From the NCBI GenBank assembly GCA_024666565.1, contig CP088295.1:1-64000 (forward strand): a stretch of DNA of 64,000 nucleotides, in the 5' to 3' direction. Both the position numbers and the translations under genes were made by a program. Shown piece after piece: positions 9,249 to 17,731 of this stretch (the first letter of the stretch is position 1; each line of letters begins with the position of its first letter). The stretch is from Svornostia abyssi (GTDB lineage Bacteria > Actinomycetota > Thermoleophilia > Solirubrobacterales > Solirubrobacteraceae). The notes under the pieces were generated by a model. It saw nothing but the letters and a program-made list of their open reading frames with translations. It had not been told where the DNA came from and searched no databases.

Positions 9249-9917
9249 CTAGGTACGAGCGACGCGCGACGGCAGATGGAAGTCCGCGAGCAGCGCGTCG
9301 AACCGCGCCGGATCGCCCTCCAGCTGCAGACCGCCGGCGGCGATCGCGTCCTGTGTCGTCATCGCACGCGTCGCCAGCGCGAGGTACGTCGGCAGGTCGC
9401 TCGTCATGCGCACGTCCGGGGCGGTCGGCGGCGGCCCGTCGCGCACGACGAGCTCGTCACCGTCGGCGGCCACGTGGAACTCCTCGCCCTGGACCTCGAA
9501 GGCGTAGGTGCCCCGCAGTCTCTGCGCCGCGCCGGGCGGCGCGCCCGCCCGCATGCACCCGGCGGCCCAGGCGGGGCGGATCGTCCGATCACCGATCTCA
9601 TCCGGCAGCAGCTGCAGCCCCCACAGCGCCAGCCCTTCGATCGCCGGGCGGAGCTGGTCGCCGCGTGCGGTCAGCTCATATACGTGGACACCCGCCGGCG
9701 GGGGAAGCGTGGTGCGCCGGATGACGTCCGCGGCCTCGAGGGTCTTCAGCCGCGTGGCGAGGAGGTTCGTGCCGATGCCCGGCAGCGCATCGATGAGGTC
9801 GCGGTAGCGCTTGGGCCCGAGGGCCAGTTCACGCACGACGAGCATGGTCCACCGCTCGCCCAGGACATCGAGGGCGACGGCCAGGCCGCAGTACTGCTGG
9901 TAGCTGCGCGCGGACAT
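9249..9917 (-). CDS. HxlR-family transcriptional regulator with C-terminal SCP2-like domain
   Basis: 222 residues from ATG 9917; an ATG 9 nt upstream is possible, but MSARSYQQYCGLAVALDVLGERW matches the usual HxlR start. Winged helix in residues 1-105 (ERWTMLVVRELALGPKRYRDL, then TNLLATRLKTLEAADVIRR), followed by a domain with EVQGEEFHVAADGDELVV that resembles SCP2-like sensor domains. It is divergent from the DHA2 exporter at 9998, the usual regulator-target layout, so control of that exporter is inferred. Confidence 0.82.
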   Translation of the reverse strand: MSARSYQQYCGLAVALDVLGERWTMLVVRELALGPKRYRDLIDALPGIGTNLLATRLKTLEAADVIRRTTLPPPAGVHVYELTARGDQLRPAIEGLALWGLQLLPDEIGDRTIRPAWAAGCMRAGAPPGAAQRLRGTYAFEVQGEEFHVAADGDELVVRDGPPPTAPDVRMTSDLPTYLALATRAMTTQDAIAAGGLQLEGDPARFDALLADFHLPSRVART

Positions 9918-9984
9918 GCGCCACATCGTACCCTACGCAGTCGATATCTGAACTTCTCGCTTGAAAAACATATAGCGATGCGGT

Positions 9985-9990
9985 TACGGT
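9985..9990 (+). promoter_or_regulatory. Leaderless -10 box TACGGT of the DHA2 exporter
   Basis: TACGGT lies exactly 7 nt before ATG 9998, with no ribosome binding site. The 80-bp gap to the HxlR gene holds a notably A/T-rich patch (CTTGAAAAACATATAGCGAT, 9962-9981), a likely place for the divergent promoters and the HxlR operator. Confidence 0.5.
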
Positions 9991-9997
9991 CCTGGGC

Positions 9998-11560
9998 ATG
10001 CCCGCCGCTCACCGACATCTGACGCTCGCCGCGCTCTGCCTCTGCGCCTTCGCGGTGAACCTCGACGTGACGCTCGTCAACGTCACCCTCCCGACGCTCG
10101 TCCGCGAGCTCGACGCGTCCACCCGCGAGCTGCAGTGGATCGTCGACGCGTACACGCTGGTCTTCGCCGCGCTCGTCCTCGCCGCCGGCAGCCTCGGCGA
10201 CCGCTTCGGCCGCCGCGGGACCCTCCTCGCCGGGCTCGCCGTCTACGGCATCGGCAACGGACTCGGCTCGCTCACCGACTCCTCCGAGGCGCTCATCGCG
10301 ACCCGGGCGATCATGGGCGTCGGCGCCGCGCTCATCTTCCCGACGACGCTCTCGATCATCACGAACGTCTTCACCGAACGAGGCGAGCGCGCGCGGGCGA
10401 TCGGTCTCTGGGGCGCGGTCACCGGCCTGGCGATCGCGCTGGGGCCGATCGCGGGCGGCGCGCTGCTCGAGTCGTTCTCCTGGCAGTCGACGTTCCTCGC
10501 GAAGGTGCCGGTCGCGCTCGTCGCGATCGCGCTCGTCCTCTGGGTCGTGCCCACGTCGCGTGACCCGCGCGCGCCGCGCCTCGACATCGGGGGCCTCGTC
10601 CTCTCAACCGCGTTCATCGGCACGCTCGTCTTCGCGATCATCGAGGCGCCGGACGCCGGCTGGCTGTCCACGCAGACCGTCGGCCTGCTGGCCATCGCCT
10701 TCACCCTCGGCGGGATCTTCATCGCCTTCGAGCGCAGGGTCACCGAGCCGATGCTCGACGTCCGCATCTTTCGCAACCTGCGCTTCAGCGCGGCGTCGGT
10801 CTCGATCACCGTCGCGTTCTTCGCCCTGGCCGGGTTCATCTTCCTCATCACGCAGTACTTCCAGTTCCTGAAGGGCTACGGGCCGCTGGAGACCGGGCTG
10901 CGCATCCTGCCGGTCGCGACGTCGGTCGCGGTCGGCTCGGTCGTCGGCACGCAGGTCGCGGTCCGCCGCGGGACGAAGCTCGTCGTCGGCGGCGGGCTGG
11001 CGATGCTCGCCGTCGCATACGCGTGGACGTCGACCGCAGACGCCACGACGGCGTACACGACGATCGTCTGGCAGATGCTGTTCCTGGGCACCGGCATGGG
11101 CCTGACGAGCGCGCCCGCCACCGAGTCGATCATGGGCGCCGTCAGCCAGGCGAAGGCCGGGATCGGCTCGGCGATCAACGACGCCGCCCGGGAGCTCGGC
11201 GCCACGCTCGGCGTCGCGGTGATCGGCAGCGTCTACGCGTCGCTGTACGCGGACGCGTTCGCCGCGTCGGCCGCCCGCGCGATCCCCGGCGAGGCCGTCG
11301 ACGCCGCCCGGGAGTCGGTCGGCGCGGCGATCATCGCGACGGACCGCCTCGGCGCGGCGGGCGCGAGCGACGCGGGCGGCGCACTGTTCTCGCTCGCCTC
11401 CCAGGGGTTCTTCGACGGCATGCAGGCCGGGTGCCTCGTCGCCGCCGGCGTCTGCGCCGCGGGCGCGGTGCTCTGCCTGCTCACGCTGCCCGCGCAGCCG
11501 GACGCCGAGCCCGCCGAGGACGGCGCCCCGGCCGTGGCGGCCGCCGCGGCCGTCGCCTGA
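9998..11560 (+). CDS. DHA2-type MFS exporter, 520 aa
   Basis: A 14-helix drug:H+ antiporter. The motif D1 helix is FAVNLDVTLVNVTLPTLVREL; motif A is AGSLGDRFGRRGTLL; LGAGSAL-type helices follow (IMGVGAALIFPTTLSIIT), and GLTSAPATESIMGAVSQAKAGIGSAINDAARELGATLGVAVIG is typical of the C-terminal half. The end is Ala-rich and cytoplasmic. It is divergent from and probably repressed by the HxlR protein. The substrate is unknown. Confidence 0.87.
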   Translation: MPAAHRHLTLAALCLCAFAVNLDVTLVNVTLPTLVRELDASTRELQWIVDAYTLVFAALVLAAGSLGDRFGRRGTLLAGLAVYGIGNGLGSLTDSSEALIATRAIMGVGAALIFPTTLSIITNVFTERGERARAIGLWGAVTGLAIALGPIAGGALLESFSWQSTFLAKVPVALVAIALVLWVVPTSRDPRAPRLDIGGLVLSTAFIGTLVFAIIEAPDAGWLSTQTVGLLAIAFTLGGIFIAFERRVTEPMLDVRIFRNLRFSAASVSITVAFFALAGFIFLITQYFQFLKGYGPLETGLRILPVATSVAVGSVVGTQVAVRRGTKLVVGGGLAMLAVAYAWTSTADATTAYTTIVWQMLFLGTGMGLTSAPATESIMGAVSQAKAGIGSAINDAARELGATLGVAVIGSVYASLYADAFAASAARAIPGEAVDAARESVGAAIIATDRLGAAGASDAGGALFSLASQGFFDGMQAGCLVAAGVCAAGAVLCLLTLPAQPDAEPAEDGAPAVAAAAAVA

Positions 11561-12901
11561 TCAGTCGCGATCGGTGCGGACGATCGGGCCGGGCTTCACG
11601 ACGATCGTGCCGGTGTTGAAGAACCCCTCGGCGCCATCGGCGACCGACCCGGAGATCGGCTGGGTGCCGCCGGCGAACGGCAGCACGAAGGACGCGGGCG
11701 TGGTGTTGAGCAGCGCCGTGCCCGGCTGACCGGCGATCGGCGGCGGATCCGGATCGTCCTTACCGCTGGGCGGGCAGTCGATGCTGGCCGTGGTCATGTC
11801 GTTCGACTCCAGGTCCCAGTCGACCTTCAACCGGTTCTCGCCGGCGACCGCGAGCGTGGCCGTCCATTGCACCGTCGGCACGATCGGGTTGATGTACGCG
11901 CACTCCGTCTTGGAGGCGAAGGTCGGGTTGGCCCACGCGATCGGGCCCGTGCGGGTCCACGTCGTCGCCTTGCGGTTCGCGCGGCGGGCCTTCAGCGTCG
12001 CCTGCATCGTCCCCGTCGTGCTGTGCGTGGCGAAGTTGCCGCGGCCCTGCACGTTGATCGTCACCTCGTAGGTGTCGCTGAGCTTGCACAGCTCGTCGCC
12101 CAGCTTCTTGCTGAGGTCCTCGAGATCCTCGAAGAACCGGTCGGCGCCGGCCTTGCCCGTGACGCTTCCGAGATCAGCCCCGGTGCGCTTGTCGCGCAGG
12201 CCATACGTGACCTCGATCGTGTTCGCGTCGACCTGGGTCGCGCGGCCGGTGATCTCGACGTCGCCGAGGATGAAGTTGCGCTCCACCCGCGTGGACGGGT
12301 CCACGTACGCAGACTGCTGGAACTCGAGCTCCCGGATGGCGTCCGCGCGGCGATCGACCTCCAGGACCGCGATGTCGCAGTCCGGTTTGAGCTCGTCGCC
12401 GACGATGTCGGTGACGACCAGGTCGTTCAGCCCGCGCCGCACCCCGCCGAAGTCGCCCGTGAGATCCCCGGTGACGTCCGGGATCTCGACCGCGATGTTG
12501 CCCGGCGTGACCTGCCCGCGCTCCTGCACGTAGGCGGCCCGGGACGTCGGGCGCTTCTTCTTGCGGCGGCCCTTCTTGAGGTTGGCCTTCGTCCGCTTCT
12601 GCCCGGCCTTCAGAGTGACGCCGGAGACGACCTGCACGGGCGCGCCCCGCCGCCGGACGAGCGTGGCGATGACGCTGTACGAACCCGCGGGCAGCGCGAG
12701 GCTGAACCGCCCGCTGCGGCCGATCTCCCGCACGGCGACGACCGTGCCGGTCACGCGGTTGACCGCGCGCACTTCGGCCTCCGCCCCCTTCGGGACCTTC
12801 ACCCCGAGGGAGCCCGCGAACACGCCGGGCTTGGCGGCCGCGGCGTCGGCCGCCGGAAGGGCGAACAGGATGGCGAGGCTCAGCACGATGGTTCGCCGCA
12901 T
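11561..12901 (-). CDS. Secreted protein with a carboxypeptidase-regulatory-like domain and a CsgG/TolB-like domain, 446 aa
   Basis: A longer open frame extends upstream, but ATG 12901 follows a leaderless -10 box and opens a clean signal peptide (RRTIVLSLAILFALPAADAAAA). Residues 25-110 look like an Ig-like regulatory domain (LPAGSYSVIATLVRRRG), then a basic KKGRRKKKRP linker. Residues about 150-290 resemble the nucleotide-binding-like fold of CsgG/FlgO/TolB-N (CDIAVLEVDRRADAIRELEFQQ, then GDVEITGRATQVDANTIEVTYGLRDKRTG). The rest is beta-rich. Its stop abuts that of the convergent exporter (TGATCA). The domain assignments are inferences. Confidence 0.65.
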   Translation of the reverse strand: MRRTIVLSLAILFALPAADAAAAKPGVFAGSLGVKVPKGAEAEVRAVNRVTGTVVAVREIGRSGRFSLALPAGSYSVIATLVRRRGAPVQVVSGVTLKAGQKRTKANLKKGRRKKKRPTSRAAYVQERGQVTPGNIAVEIPDVTGDLTGDFGGVRRGLNDLVVTDIVGDELKPDCDIAVLEVDRRADAIRELEFQQSAYVDPSTRVERNFILGDVEITGRATQVDANTIEVTYGLRDKRTGADLGSVTGKAGADRFFEDLEDLSKKLGDELCKLSDTYEVTINVQGRGNFATHSTTGTMQATLKARRANRKATTWTRTGPIAWANPTFASKTECAYINPIVPTVQWTATLAVAGENRLKVDWDLESNDMTTASIDCPPSGKDDPDPPPIAGQPGTALLNTTPASFVLPFAGGTQPISGSVADGAEGFFNTGTIVVKPGPIVRTDRD

Positions 12902-12907
12902 GCTCTG

Positions 12908-12913
12908 AGCGTA
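12908..12913 (-). promoter_or_regulatory. Leaderless -10 box TACGCT
   Basis: On the minus strand TACGCT lies 6 nt before ATG 12901. It helps to choose this start over the upstream open frame. The 48-bp gap also has to carry the promoter of the divergent DUF202 gene. Confidence 0.45.
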
Positions 12914-12949
12914 CGCCTCGCCCTCCGAGCGCGTCGCCATGATGTCCAC

Positions 12950-13291
12950 ATGCCCGACGACGCCGGCGGCGAACTCGACTACCGCTTCAGCCTGGCGAAC
13001 GAGCGCACGTTCCTCGCGTGGATCCGCACGGCGATCGGCCTGCTCGCCGCGGGGATCCTCGCGGCGAAGGCCCTGAACTTCGAGCACGACGCGGTGCGCT
13101 GGATCGTCTCCGTGCCGGCCATCGTCGCCGGGATCGCGACGGCCGCAGACGCGTTCACCCGCTGGCGCGGCTACGAGGCAGCGATGCGGTCCGGTCGCCC
13201 GCTGCCCGCTGGACGTGGGCTGAAGATCCTCGCGTTCGGCATGGCCGCGTACGGCGTCGTGCTGCTCGTGGCGCTGCTCATCGACGGGTAG
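12950..13291 (+). CDS. DUF202 (YidH-like) membrane protein, 113 aa
   Basis: A three-helix DUF202 protein. The diagnostic LANERTFLAWIRTAIGLLAAGI is at residues 15-36, a second helix at about 51-69 and a third (ILAFGMAAYGVVLLVALL) at the C-terminus. The family is widespread and of unknown function. The last 14 bp overlap the 3' end of the convergent methyltransferase gene. Confidence 0.85.
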   Translation: MPDDAGGELDYRFSLANERTFLAWIRTAIGLLAAGILAAKALNFEHDAVRWIVSVPAIVAGIATAADAFTRWRGYEAAMRSGRPLPAGRGLKILAFGMAAYGVVLLVALLIDG

Positions 13292-13907
13292 CCACGCCCG
13301 CGATGTGCGGGAGCGCGAACGGCCCGAGCCCGGACATGAACCGCCGGTGCTCGCCCAGCGCGAAGCCCGAGCGCTCGATCGCGCCGAGCGTGTCGCGCGC
13401 CACGTGACAGCCCGCCCCCAGGTGCGGCCAGATGCCCGACGAGTCCAGCCAGCGCTGCAGTGCAGCGGGCCGCTCGCGGTGCGCAATGACGTGCTCGTAG
13501 AACCGCAGCTCGCCGCCGGGGCGCAGGACGCGCTGCAGCTCGGCGAGCGCCGTCGCCTGGTCGGTCACCGAGCAGAGCACGAGCGAGAGGACGGCGCCGT
13601 CGAACGCGCCGTCGGCGACCGGCAGCTCCTCCGCCGTGCCGTCCACCACCTCGACCGGGATCGCGGCGCGCGCGGCGTGCTTCTCGGCCTCCACGCGCAG
13701 ATGGGGTTCGGGCTCGACCGCGACGACCCGCGTGACCTCCGGCGGGTAGTGCGCGAAGTTCACGCCGGTCCCGGCCCCGACCTCCACGACCTCGCCGCGC
13801 AGGCCGGCGAGCAGCTCGGTGCGGTCGCGCCCGGACATCGCGCCCGGTGCGGCGAGCTTCCAGAAGCGGGCGAACAGCGGATGGTCGTGCGTCTGAGGAC
13901 CGGCCAT
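13278..13907 (-). CDS. Class I SAM-dependent methyltransferase, 209 aa
   Basis: Rossmann-fold methyltransferase of the UbiE/METTL7 group: motif I VVEVGAGTGVNFAHYP, motif II VVAVEPEPHLR, motif III VEVVDGTAEELPVADGAFDGAVLSLVLCSV, then RVLRPGGELRFYEHVIA. The substrate is not evident. It lies 7 bp downstream of the triple DUF190 gene and may belong to the crcB operon. Confidence 0.82.
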   Translation of the reverse strand: MAGPQTHDHPLFARFWKLAAPGAMSGRDRTELLAGLRGEVVEVGAGTGVNFAHYPPEVTRVVAVEPEPHLRVEAEKHAARAAIPVEVVDGTAEELPVADGAFDGAVLSLVLCSVTDQATALAELQRVLRPGGELRFYEHVIAHRERPAALQRWLDSSGIWPHLGAGCHVARDTLGAIERSGFALGEHRRFMSGLGPFALPHIAGVATRR

Positions 13908-13914
13908 GCGCCGA

Positions 13915-14997
13915 TCATTCCACGTGCGCGAGGGGCAGCCCGCCGTCGGGCGGTTCGGACCCCGGCGCCGCGACGTGCAGGGCGGGGACGAGTTCGCTCG
14001 TGACGAGCCCCGTCTCGTCCGTCAGCGCATCGACGATCGCAAACCACTCCTGCGTGCGCTCAGGCGTGTCGACGATCACCGTGACCACCGGGACCCGCCG
14101 GCGCAGCTGCCACAGCGTGTCCCCGTGCGGCGGGTGGTCCCCGTGGTAGCCGCGGATGCCCCGCAGCGTCGTGGCGCCCGCAGCGCCGGCGCGGCGCAGC
14201 TCGCGGAGCAGCTCCGCATGCAGCGGCGCGCCCGCGTGGCGCGACTGCTCGCCCGCGAACACCGTGAGCTTCTGCCAGACGCCCAGCCCGGAGGCGTCGG
14301 AGCCTGCGACGTGGCGCGGTTCTCCGATCCGCACGCCGTCGCGTTTGCACAGACGCACGCGCTCGAGCGTGGCGAGCGGGCGCTCGAGCACGCCGCCGAG
14401 CCGGCCGAGCGCCGTCGCCACCGCCGTGCCGGTCCCGACCGCGACGATCATCAGCGGGACCTCCGTGTTGCGACCCGTGAACCGCGCGCGCCGCCGATCG
14501 CCGTGCAACGTGCCGTCGACGCCGAGCAGCACCGTCGCGCCCGCGACACCGGCATCCCGCAGGACGTCGACCACCGCGTCGGACGCCGGGCGCCCGCCGG
14601 CCCGTTCGTGGCGCCCGACGTACACCGTGAGCTTCGCCGCCTCCCCCGGTGCGTCGAGCAGGGCGACCCGGCCCGGCGGCTCGGCGATCAGCCGCGCGCG
14701 CTCGAGCGTGACGAGCCCCTGGAACGGGAGCGCCGTCACCTCGCCCAGCGCGGCCTCGACGCGGGGGCGCGTGTCGACCGCCGCGAACGCCAGGGGCAGG
14801 TCCTCCGACAGCGTGAGCAGGCGGTCGGTGCGCAGGCGGTGCTTGGCGCCGAAGCCCTCCATGCCTCGCAGCAGCACGCTCGCGCGGAGCTCGTGGCGCG
14901 CCGCGATGTCCGCCAGCGCGTCGGCCGCGAACCCGTCGCCCGCCGTGCGTGCCCGCTCGCCGAAGTACACCGTGAGCTTCAGCGCGCCGGCGGTCAC
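13915..14997 (-). CDS. Three tandem DUF190 domains in one chain (360 aa)
   Basis: DUF190 proteins are normally one PII-like domain of about 110 residues and are often encoded beside crcB. This one has three: each repeat opens with KLTV(Y/F)-(F/V/A)-G (LKLTVYFGE near residue 7, AKLTVYVGR near 120, QKLTVFAGE near 240). Each then carries an A..LL(R/G)G(M/V/I)-x-G element (VLLRGMEGFG, VLLGVDGTLHG, TTLRGIRGYHG) and a PL/V-(M/V)-(I/T)-V strand. GTG 14997 overlaps the crcB stop (GTGA). Because PII-like proteins are trimers, this may be a covalent pseudo-trimer. A regulatory role for the channel is inferred. Confidence 0.85.
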   Translation of the reverse strand: MTAGALKLTVYFGERARTAGDGFAADALADIAARHELRASVLLRGMEGFGAKHRLRTDRLLTLSEDLPLAFAAVDTRPRVEAALGEVTALPFQGLVTLERARLIAEPPGRVALLDAPGEAAKLTVYVGRHERAGGRPASDAVVDVLRDAGVAGATVLLGVDGTLHGDRRRARFTGRNTEVPLMIVAVGTGTAVATALGRLGGVLERPLATLERVRLCKRDGVRIGEPRHVAGSDASGLGVWQKLTVFAGEQSRHAGAPLHAELLRELRRAGAAGATTLRGIRGYHGDHPPHGDTLWQLRRRVPVVTVIVDTPERTQEWFAIVDALTDETGLVTSELVPALHVAAPGSEPPDGGLPLAHVE

Positions 14998-15359
14998 AGC
15001 AGCAGCCCCAGCTCACGTCCCGCCCAGGCGAGGGCCACCCCGAGCACGAGGCTGACCGCGAAGTTCGCGGCGCCGAGCCCCAGCCGCCCGTCCTCACCGA
15101 GGCGGTGGCTCTCGAGCGCCCAGGTGCTGAACGTCGTGAACGCGCCGATGAACCCGAATGCCGCGACGCGGTAGGCGTCCCCGTCGAGGGCCGCCCCGAC
15201 CAGGATCCCGAGGACGAACGCGCCGAGCAGATTCACCGCGAGGGTCCCGTACGGGAACGCCCGTCCGGCCCGGCGGGCCACCGCGCCATCAAGCAGGAAC
15301 CGGGCGATCGCACCGAGCCCGCCGACGACGCCGACCGCGAGGAGGACGGGCAGGCTCAT
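14994..15359 (-). CDS. crcB: Fluoride channel subunit CrcB (Fluc), 121 aa
   Basis: Four-helix Fluc protein. [13 protein letters not shown] opens helix 1, [17 protein letters not shown] carries the conserved N of helix 2, and [16 protein letters not shown] is the TTFSTF-type break with the fluoride-pore Phe residues. The start is ATG 15359, overlapping the upstream crcB stop (ATGA). Paired crcB genes usually encode heterodimeric dual-topology channels. It exports fluoride passively across the cytoplasmic membrane. Confidence 0.9.
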   Translation of the reverse strand: MSLPVLLAVGVVGGLGAIARFLLDGAVARRAGRAFPYGTLAVNLLGAFVLGILVGAALDGDAYRVAAFGFIGAFTTFSTWALESHRLGEDGRLGLGAANFAVSLVLGVALAWAGRELGLLL

Positions 15360-15754
15360 GCGCGCAGCCTCCCGCCGGTGCGCACGAGGTTCGTCGCGAG
15401 CAGCACCGCGACGAAGCCCGCCACCACGCTGGCGGCCGCGTACGTCAATGCGAGGCCCGTGCGCCCCGCATCCAGCATGAACAGCAATTCCACCTGCATC
15501 GTCGAGAACGTCGTCAGCGCACCGCAGAACCCGGTGCCGAGCAGCGGGCGCCGATAGGCCGAGAGCGGGAGGCGCTCCTGCAGCCGCGTCACGAACCAGC
15601 CGAGCAGGAACGCCCCCGCGATGTTCACCGCGAACGTCTCCCACGGCCAGCTCCCCGGGTCCGCGGCGAAGCGGTCTGCGAGCTCGGCCCGCACGACCGC
15701 TCCGGCGAACCCGCCGACGAAGATCGCGGCCAGCTCGCGAGGGTCGGGACGCAT
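15356..15754 (-). CDS. crcB: Fluoride channel subunit CrcB, second copy, 132 aa
   Basis: First gene of the operon. It has [35 protein letters not shown] and [20 protein letters not shown], all Fluc signatures. Charge distribution differs from the other copy, as expected for a partner of opposite topology, though orientation was not derived rigorously. A leaderless -10 lies just upstream and no fluoride riboswitch was found. Confidence 0.9.
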   Translation of the reverse strand: MRPDPRELAAIFVGGFAGAVVRAELADRFAADPGSWPWETFAVNIAGAFLLGWFVTRLQERLPLSAYRRPLLGTGFCGALTTFSTMQVELLFMLDAGRTGLALTYAAASVVAGFVAVLLATNLVRTGGRLRA

Positions 15755-15760
15755 GCCAGG

Positions 15761-15766
15761 ACCTTA
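15761..15766 (-). promoter_or_regulatory. Leaderless -10 box TAAGGT of the crcB operon
   Basis: On the minus strand TAAGGT lies 6 nt before ATG 15754. If it is used, the transcript has no leader in which a fluoride riboswitch could sit. Confidence 0.5.
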
Positions 15767-15891
15767 GATGCGGCCCCGGGCGAACACCCCGTCGGAATCA
15801 GGTATGACCGGGCCCGGAACCCTTCTGTCGTGCCCACCGCCTGCCGATAGCCACCAGGTCAAGGACGACGGAGCAGGGGAACTCGCGCCAC

Positions 15892-17709
15892 ATGCCATCG
15901 CTTCACCCGCGCCGCTTCGGCGCCGGATTCATCGCCGCACTGCTCGTCACCGTGCTGTCCGCGCCCGCCGCAGGCGCCACGGAGCTCACGACCGTCGCGC
16001 CCGACGGGCACGTGTCCGAGCAGACAACCGTCGACTCCACCACCGACGCCACGTCCGCGGTGCTCGACAGCCTCCAGGACGAGCCCGCCGCCACGACCGG
16101 CGCCCTGCGCGGCACGGGCGACAACGTCGACGGCGAACTGGGCCTCGGTCGGCGTGGCAGCGAGACGAACTTCGGCGTGACCGGGACCGCGATGGACTGG
16201 ACCGCGGCCGCCGCCGGCGACGACTTCACCTGCGCCATCCGCGTGCCGGGGACCTTGTGGTGCTGGGGCGAGAACGGCCTCGCGCAACTCGGGCTCGGGG
16301 ACCGCACGGACCGCGAGACCCCGGTCCAGGTCGGCACCGCCGCGACGTGGACCAGCGTCACCGCCGGCCGCACCCACGCCTGCGCGACGCAGTCCAACGG
16401 CACCCTGTGGTGCTGGGGCGAAGGGTCCTACGGCAAGCTCGGGCTGAACTCGGTCACGACCTTCGCGACGCCGCAGCGCGTCGCGGGCACCGCCTGGAAG
16501 GCCGCCAGCGCCACCATCGACTCCACCTGCGCCGTGAAGACCGACGGCACCCTCTGGTGCTGGGGCTACAACGGCTCCGGCCAGCTCGGTCAGGGCGACG
16601 TCACCAGCGAGCGCACCCCGCAGCGCGTCGGCACCGCCACGACCTGGGACACGGTCTCCAGCGGTGGGTACCACACGTGCGCCACGCAGACGAACCGCAG
16701 CCTGTGGTGCTGGGGCGACAACAACCTCGGCGAGGCCGGCGTCGGCAACGTCACGAAGCAGAACAGCCCGGTCCGCGTCGGAACGACGAACGACTGGTCC
16801 GCGGTCTCGGCCGCCTTCGACTCGACCTGCGCGATCCGGACGAACGGCACCCTCTGGTGCTGGGGCTACAACGGCTCAGGCGAGCTGGGCCTCGGCCACA
16901 CGCTGAACCAGCGCACGCCGCAGCAGGTGGGCGTCGACGAGACGTGGACGTCGCTCGCCGCCGGCCGCTACTCGACCTGCGCGATCAAGGCCGACACCAC
17001 GCTCTGGTGCTGGGGCTACAACGCGATCGGCCAGCTCGGGCACGGCGACACCGCGCGCCGGACCGAGCCCACACAGGTCGTCACGCCCGTCACGGCGATC
17101 GCCGTCGCACCGGGCGCCGCCGCCGACCACACCATGGTCGTGACCGGCGACACGACACCGATCGACGCCTGCCCCGAGCAGCCGCTCGCGCAGGCGTTTG
17201 CCTCGCTCGGCGATCTCGCGGAGTACACACTGGCGCCCGGCGGCGACTTCGAGAGCTCCGTCGAGCACTGGTCGCTCAAGCACGCCGCGGTGGTGGACGG
17301 CAACGAGACGGTCGGCATCATGCCCGGCGCAAAGTCGCTGCGCATCGGCGGCGTCGGCACCACCGGCACGCCCGAGGTGATCTCACCGCCGTTCTGCATC
17401 AACGAGACGAACCCGCACTTCCGGTTTCTGGTCAAGAGCCTCGCGGCGACCAACAACCTCTACACGTCGATCCGCTTCCGCCCGCGCTTCAACCCGTCGT
17501 ACGTCGTCGAGCTGACGTCGGAGACCGCGCCGGGCGCGCCCGGCAGCTGGCGGGCGTCGGGCATGCACCCGCTTGCGACGCGCATCGCCGAGAGCCTCAT
17601 CGCCAAGGGCGGGACCGTGCAGCTCGTGTTCCGCACCACCGCGTCGGCGAACAGCCGCGGCGGGGTGCAGGTCGACAGCGTCCTCGTCGACCCGTACCGC
17701 CGCCGCTGA
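15892..17709 (+). CDS. Secreted RCC1-repeat beta-propeller protein, 605 aa
   Basis: Signal peptide at residues 1-29 (GFIAALLVTVLSAPAAGA). Six or seven RCC1-like blades of about 50 residues fill residues 80-430, each with TCA-(I/V/T)..(G/R)TLWCWG-(Y/E)-N..G-(Q/E)LG-(L/Q)G and T..P..V. Cys pairs (TCA and LWCWG) in each blade suggest disulfides outside the cell. After a linker (DTTPIDACPEQPLAQAFA) a C-terminal jelly-roll-like domain follows (GDFESSVEHWSLKHAAV to the end), similar to carbohydrate-binding modules. A GGAGCAGGGGA sequence precedes the ATG. The ligand is unknown. Confidence 0.82.
   Translation: MPSLHPRRFGAGFIAALLVTVLSAPAAGATELTTVAPDGHVSEQTTVDSTTDATSAVLDSLQDEPAATTGALRGTGDNVDGELGLGRRGSETNFGVTGTAMDWTAAAAGDDFTCAIRVPGTLWCWGENGLAQLGLGDRTDRETPVQVGTAATWTSVTAGRTHACATQSNGTLWCWGEGSYGKLGLNSVTTFATPQRVAGTAWKAASATIDSTCAVKTDGTLWCWGYNGSGQLGQGDVTSERTPQRVGTATTWDTVSSGGYHTCATQTNRSLWCWGDNNLGEAGVGNVTKQNSPVRVGTTNDWSAVSAAFDSTCAIRTNGTLWCWGYNGSGELGLGHTLNQRTPQQVGVDETWTSLAAGRYSTCAIKADTTLWCWGYNAIGQLGHGDTARRTEPTQVVTPVTAIAVAPGAAADHTMVVTGDTTPIDACPEQPLAQAFASLGDLAEYTLAPGGDFESSVEHWSLKHAAVVDGNETVGIMPGAKSLRIGGVGTTGTPEVISPPFCINETNPHFRFLVKSLAATNNLYTSIRFRPRFNPSYVVELTSETAPGAPGSWRASGMHPLATRIAESLIAKGGTVQLVFRTTASANSRGGVQVDSVLVDPYRRR
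16240..17050 (+). repeat. Six imperfect 150-bp tandem repeats (RCC1 blades)
   Basis: The motif TGGTGCTGGGGC recurs near 16258, 16408, 16557, 16706, 16857 and 17007, a spacing close to 150 bp that matches one protein blade. The third and fifth units are nearly identical over the TGGGGCTACAACGGCTC(C/A)GG segment, which suggests recent duplication or gene conversion between blades. Confidence 0.7.
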
Positions 17710-17710
17710 G

Positions 17711-17731
17711 CCGCGGCTTCAGGAGCCGCGG
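17711..17731. terminator. Bidirectional hairpin between RCC1 protein and LapA-like gene
   Basis: Perfect 8-bp arms CCGCGGCT / AGCCGCGG around a TCAGG loop. The loop contains the stop codon of the minus-strand gene, and the plus-strand stop lies 1 bp upstream. It is well placed to end both convergent transcripts. Confidence 0.6.

Noticed and set aside
15755..15880. Possible fluoride (crcB) riboswitch upstream of the crcB operon
   Set aside because: The conserved GGCGAUGG..CCC and GAUGACUCCU-type elements were not found, and a leaderless -10 box leaves no room for a leader.
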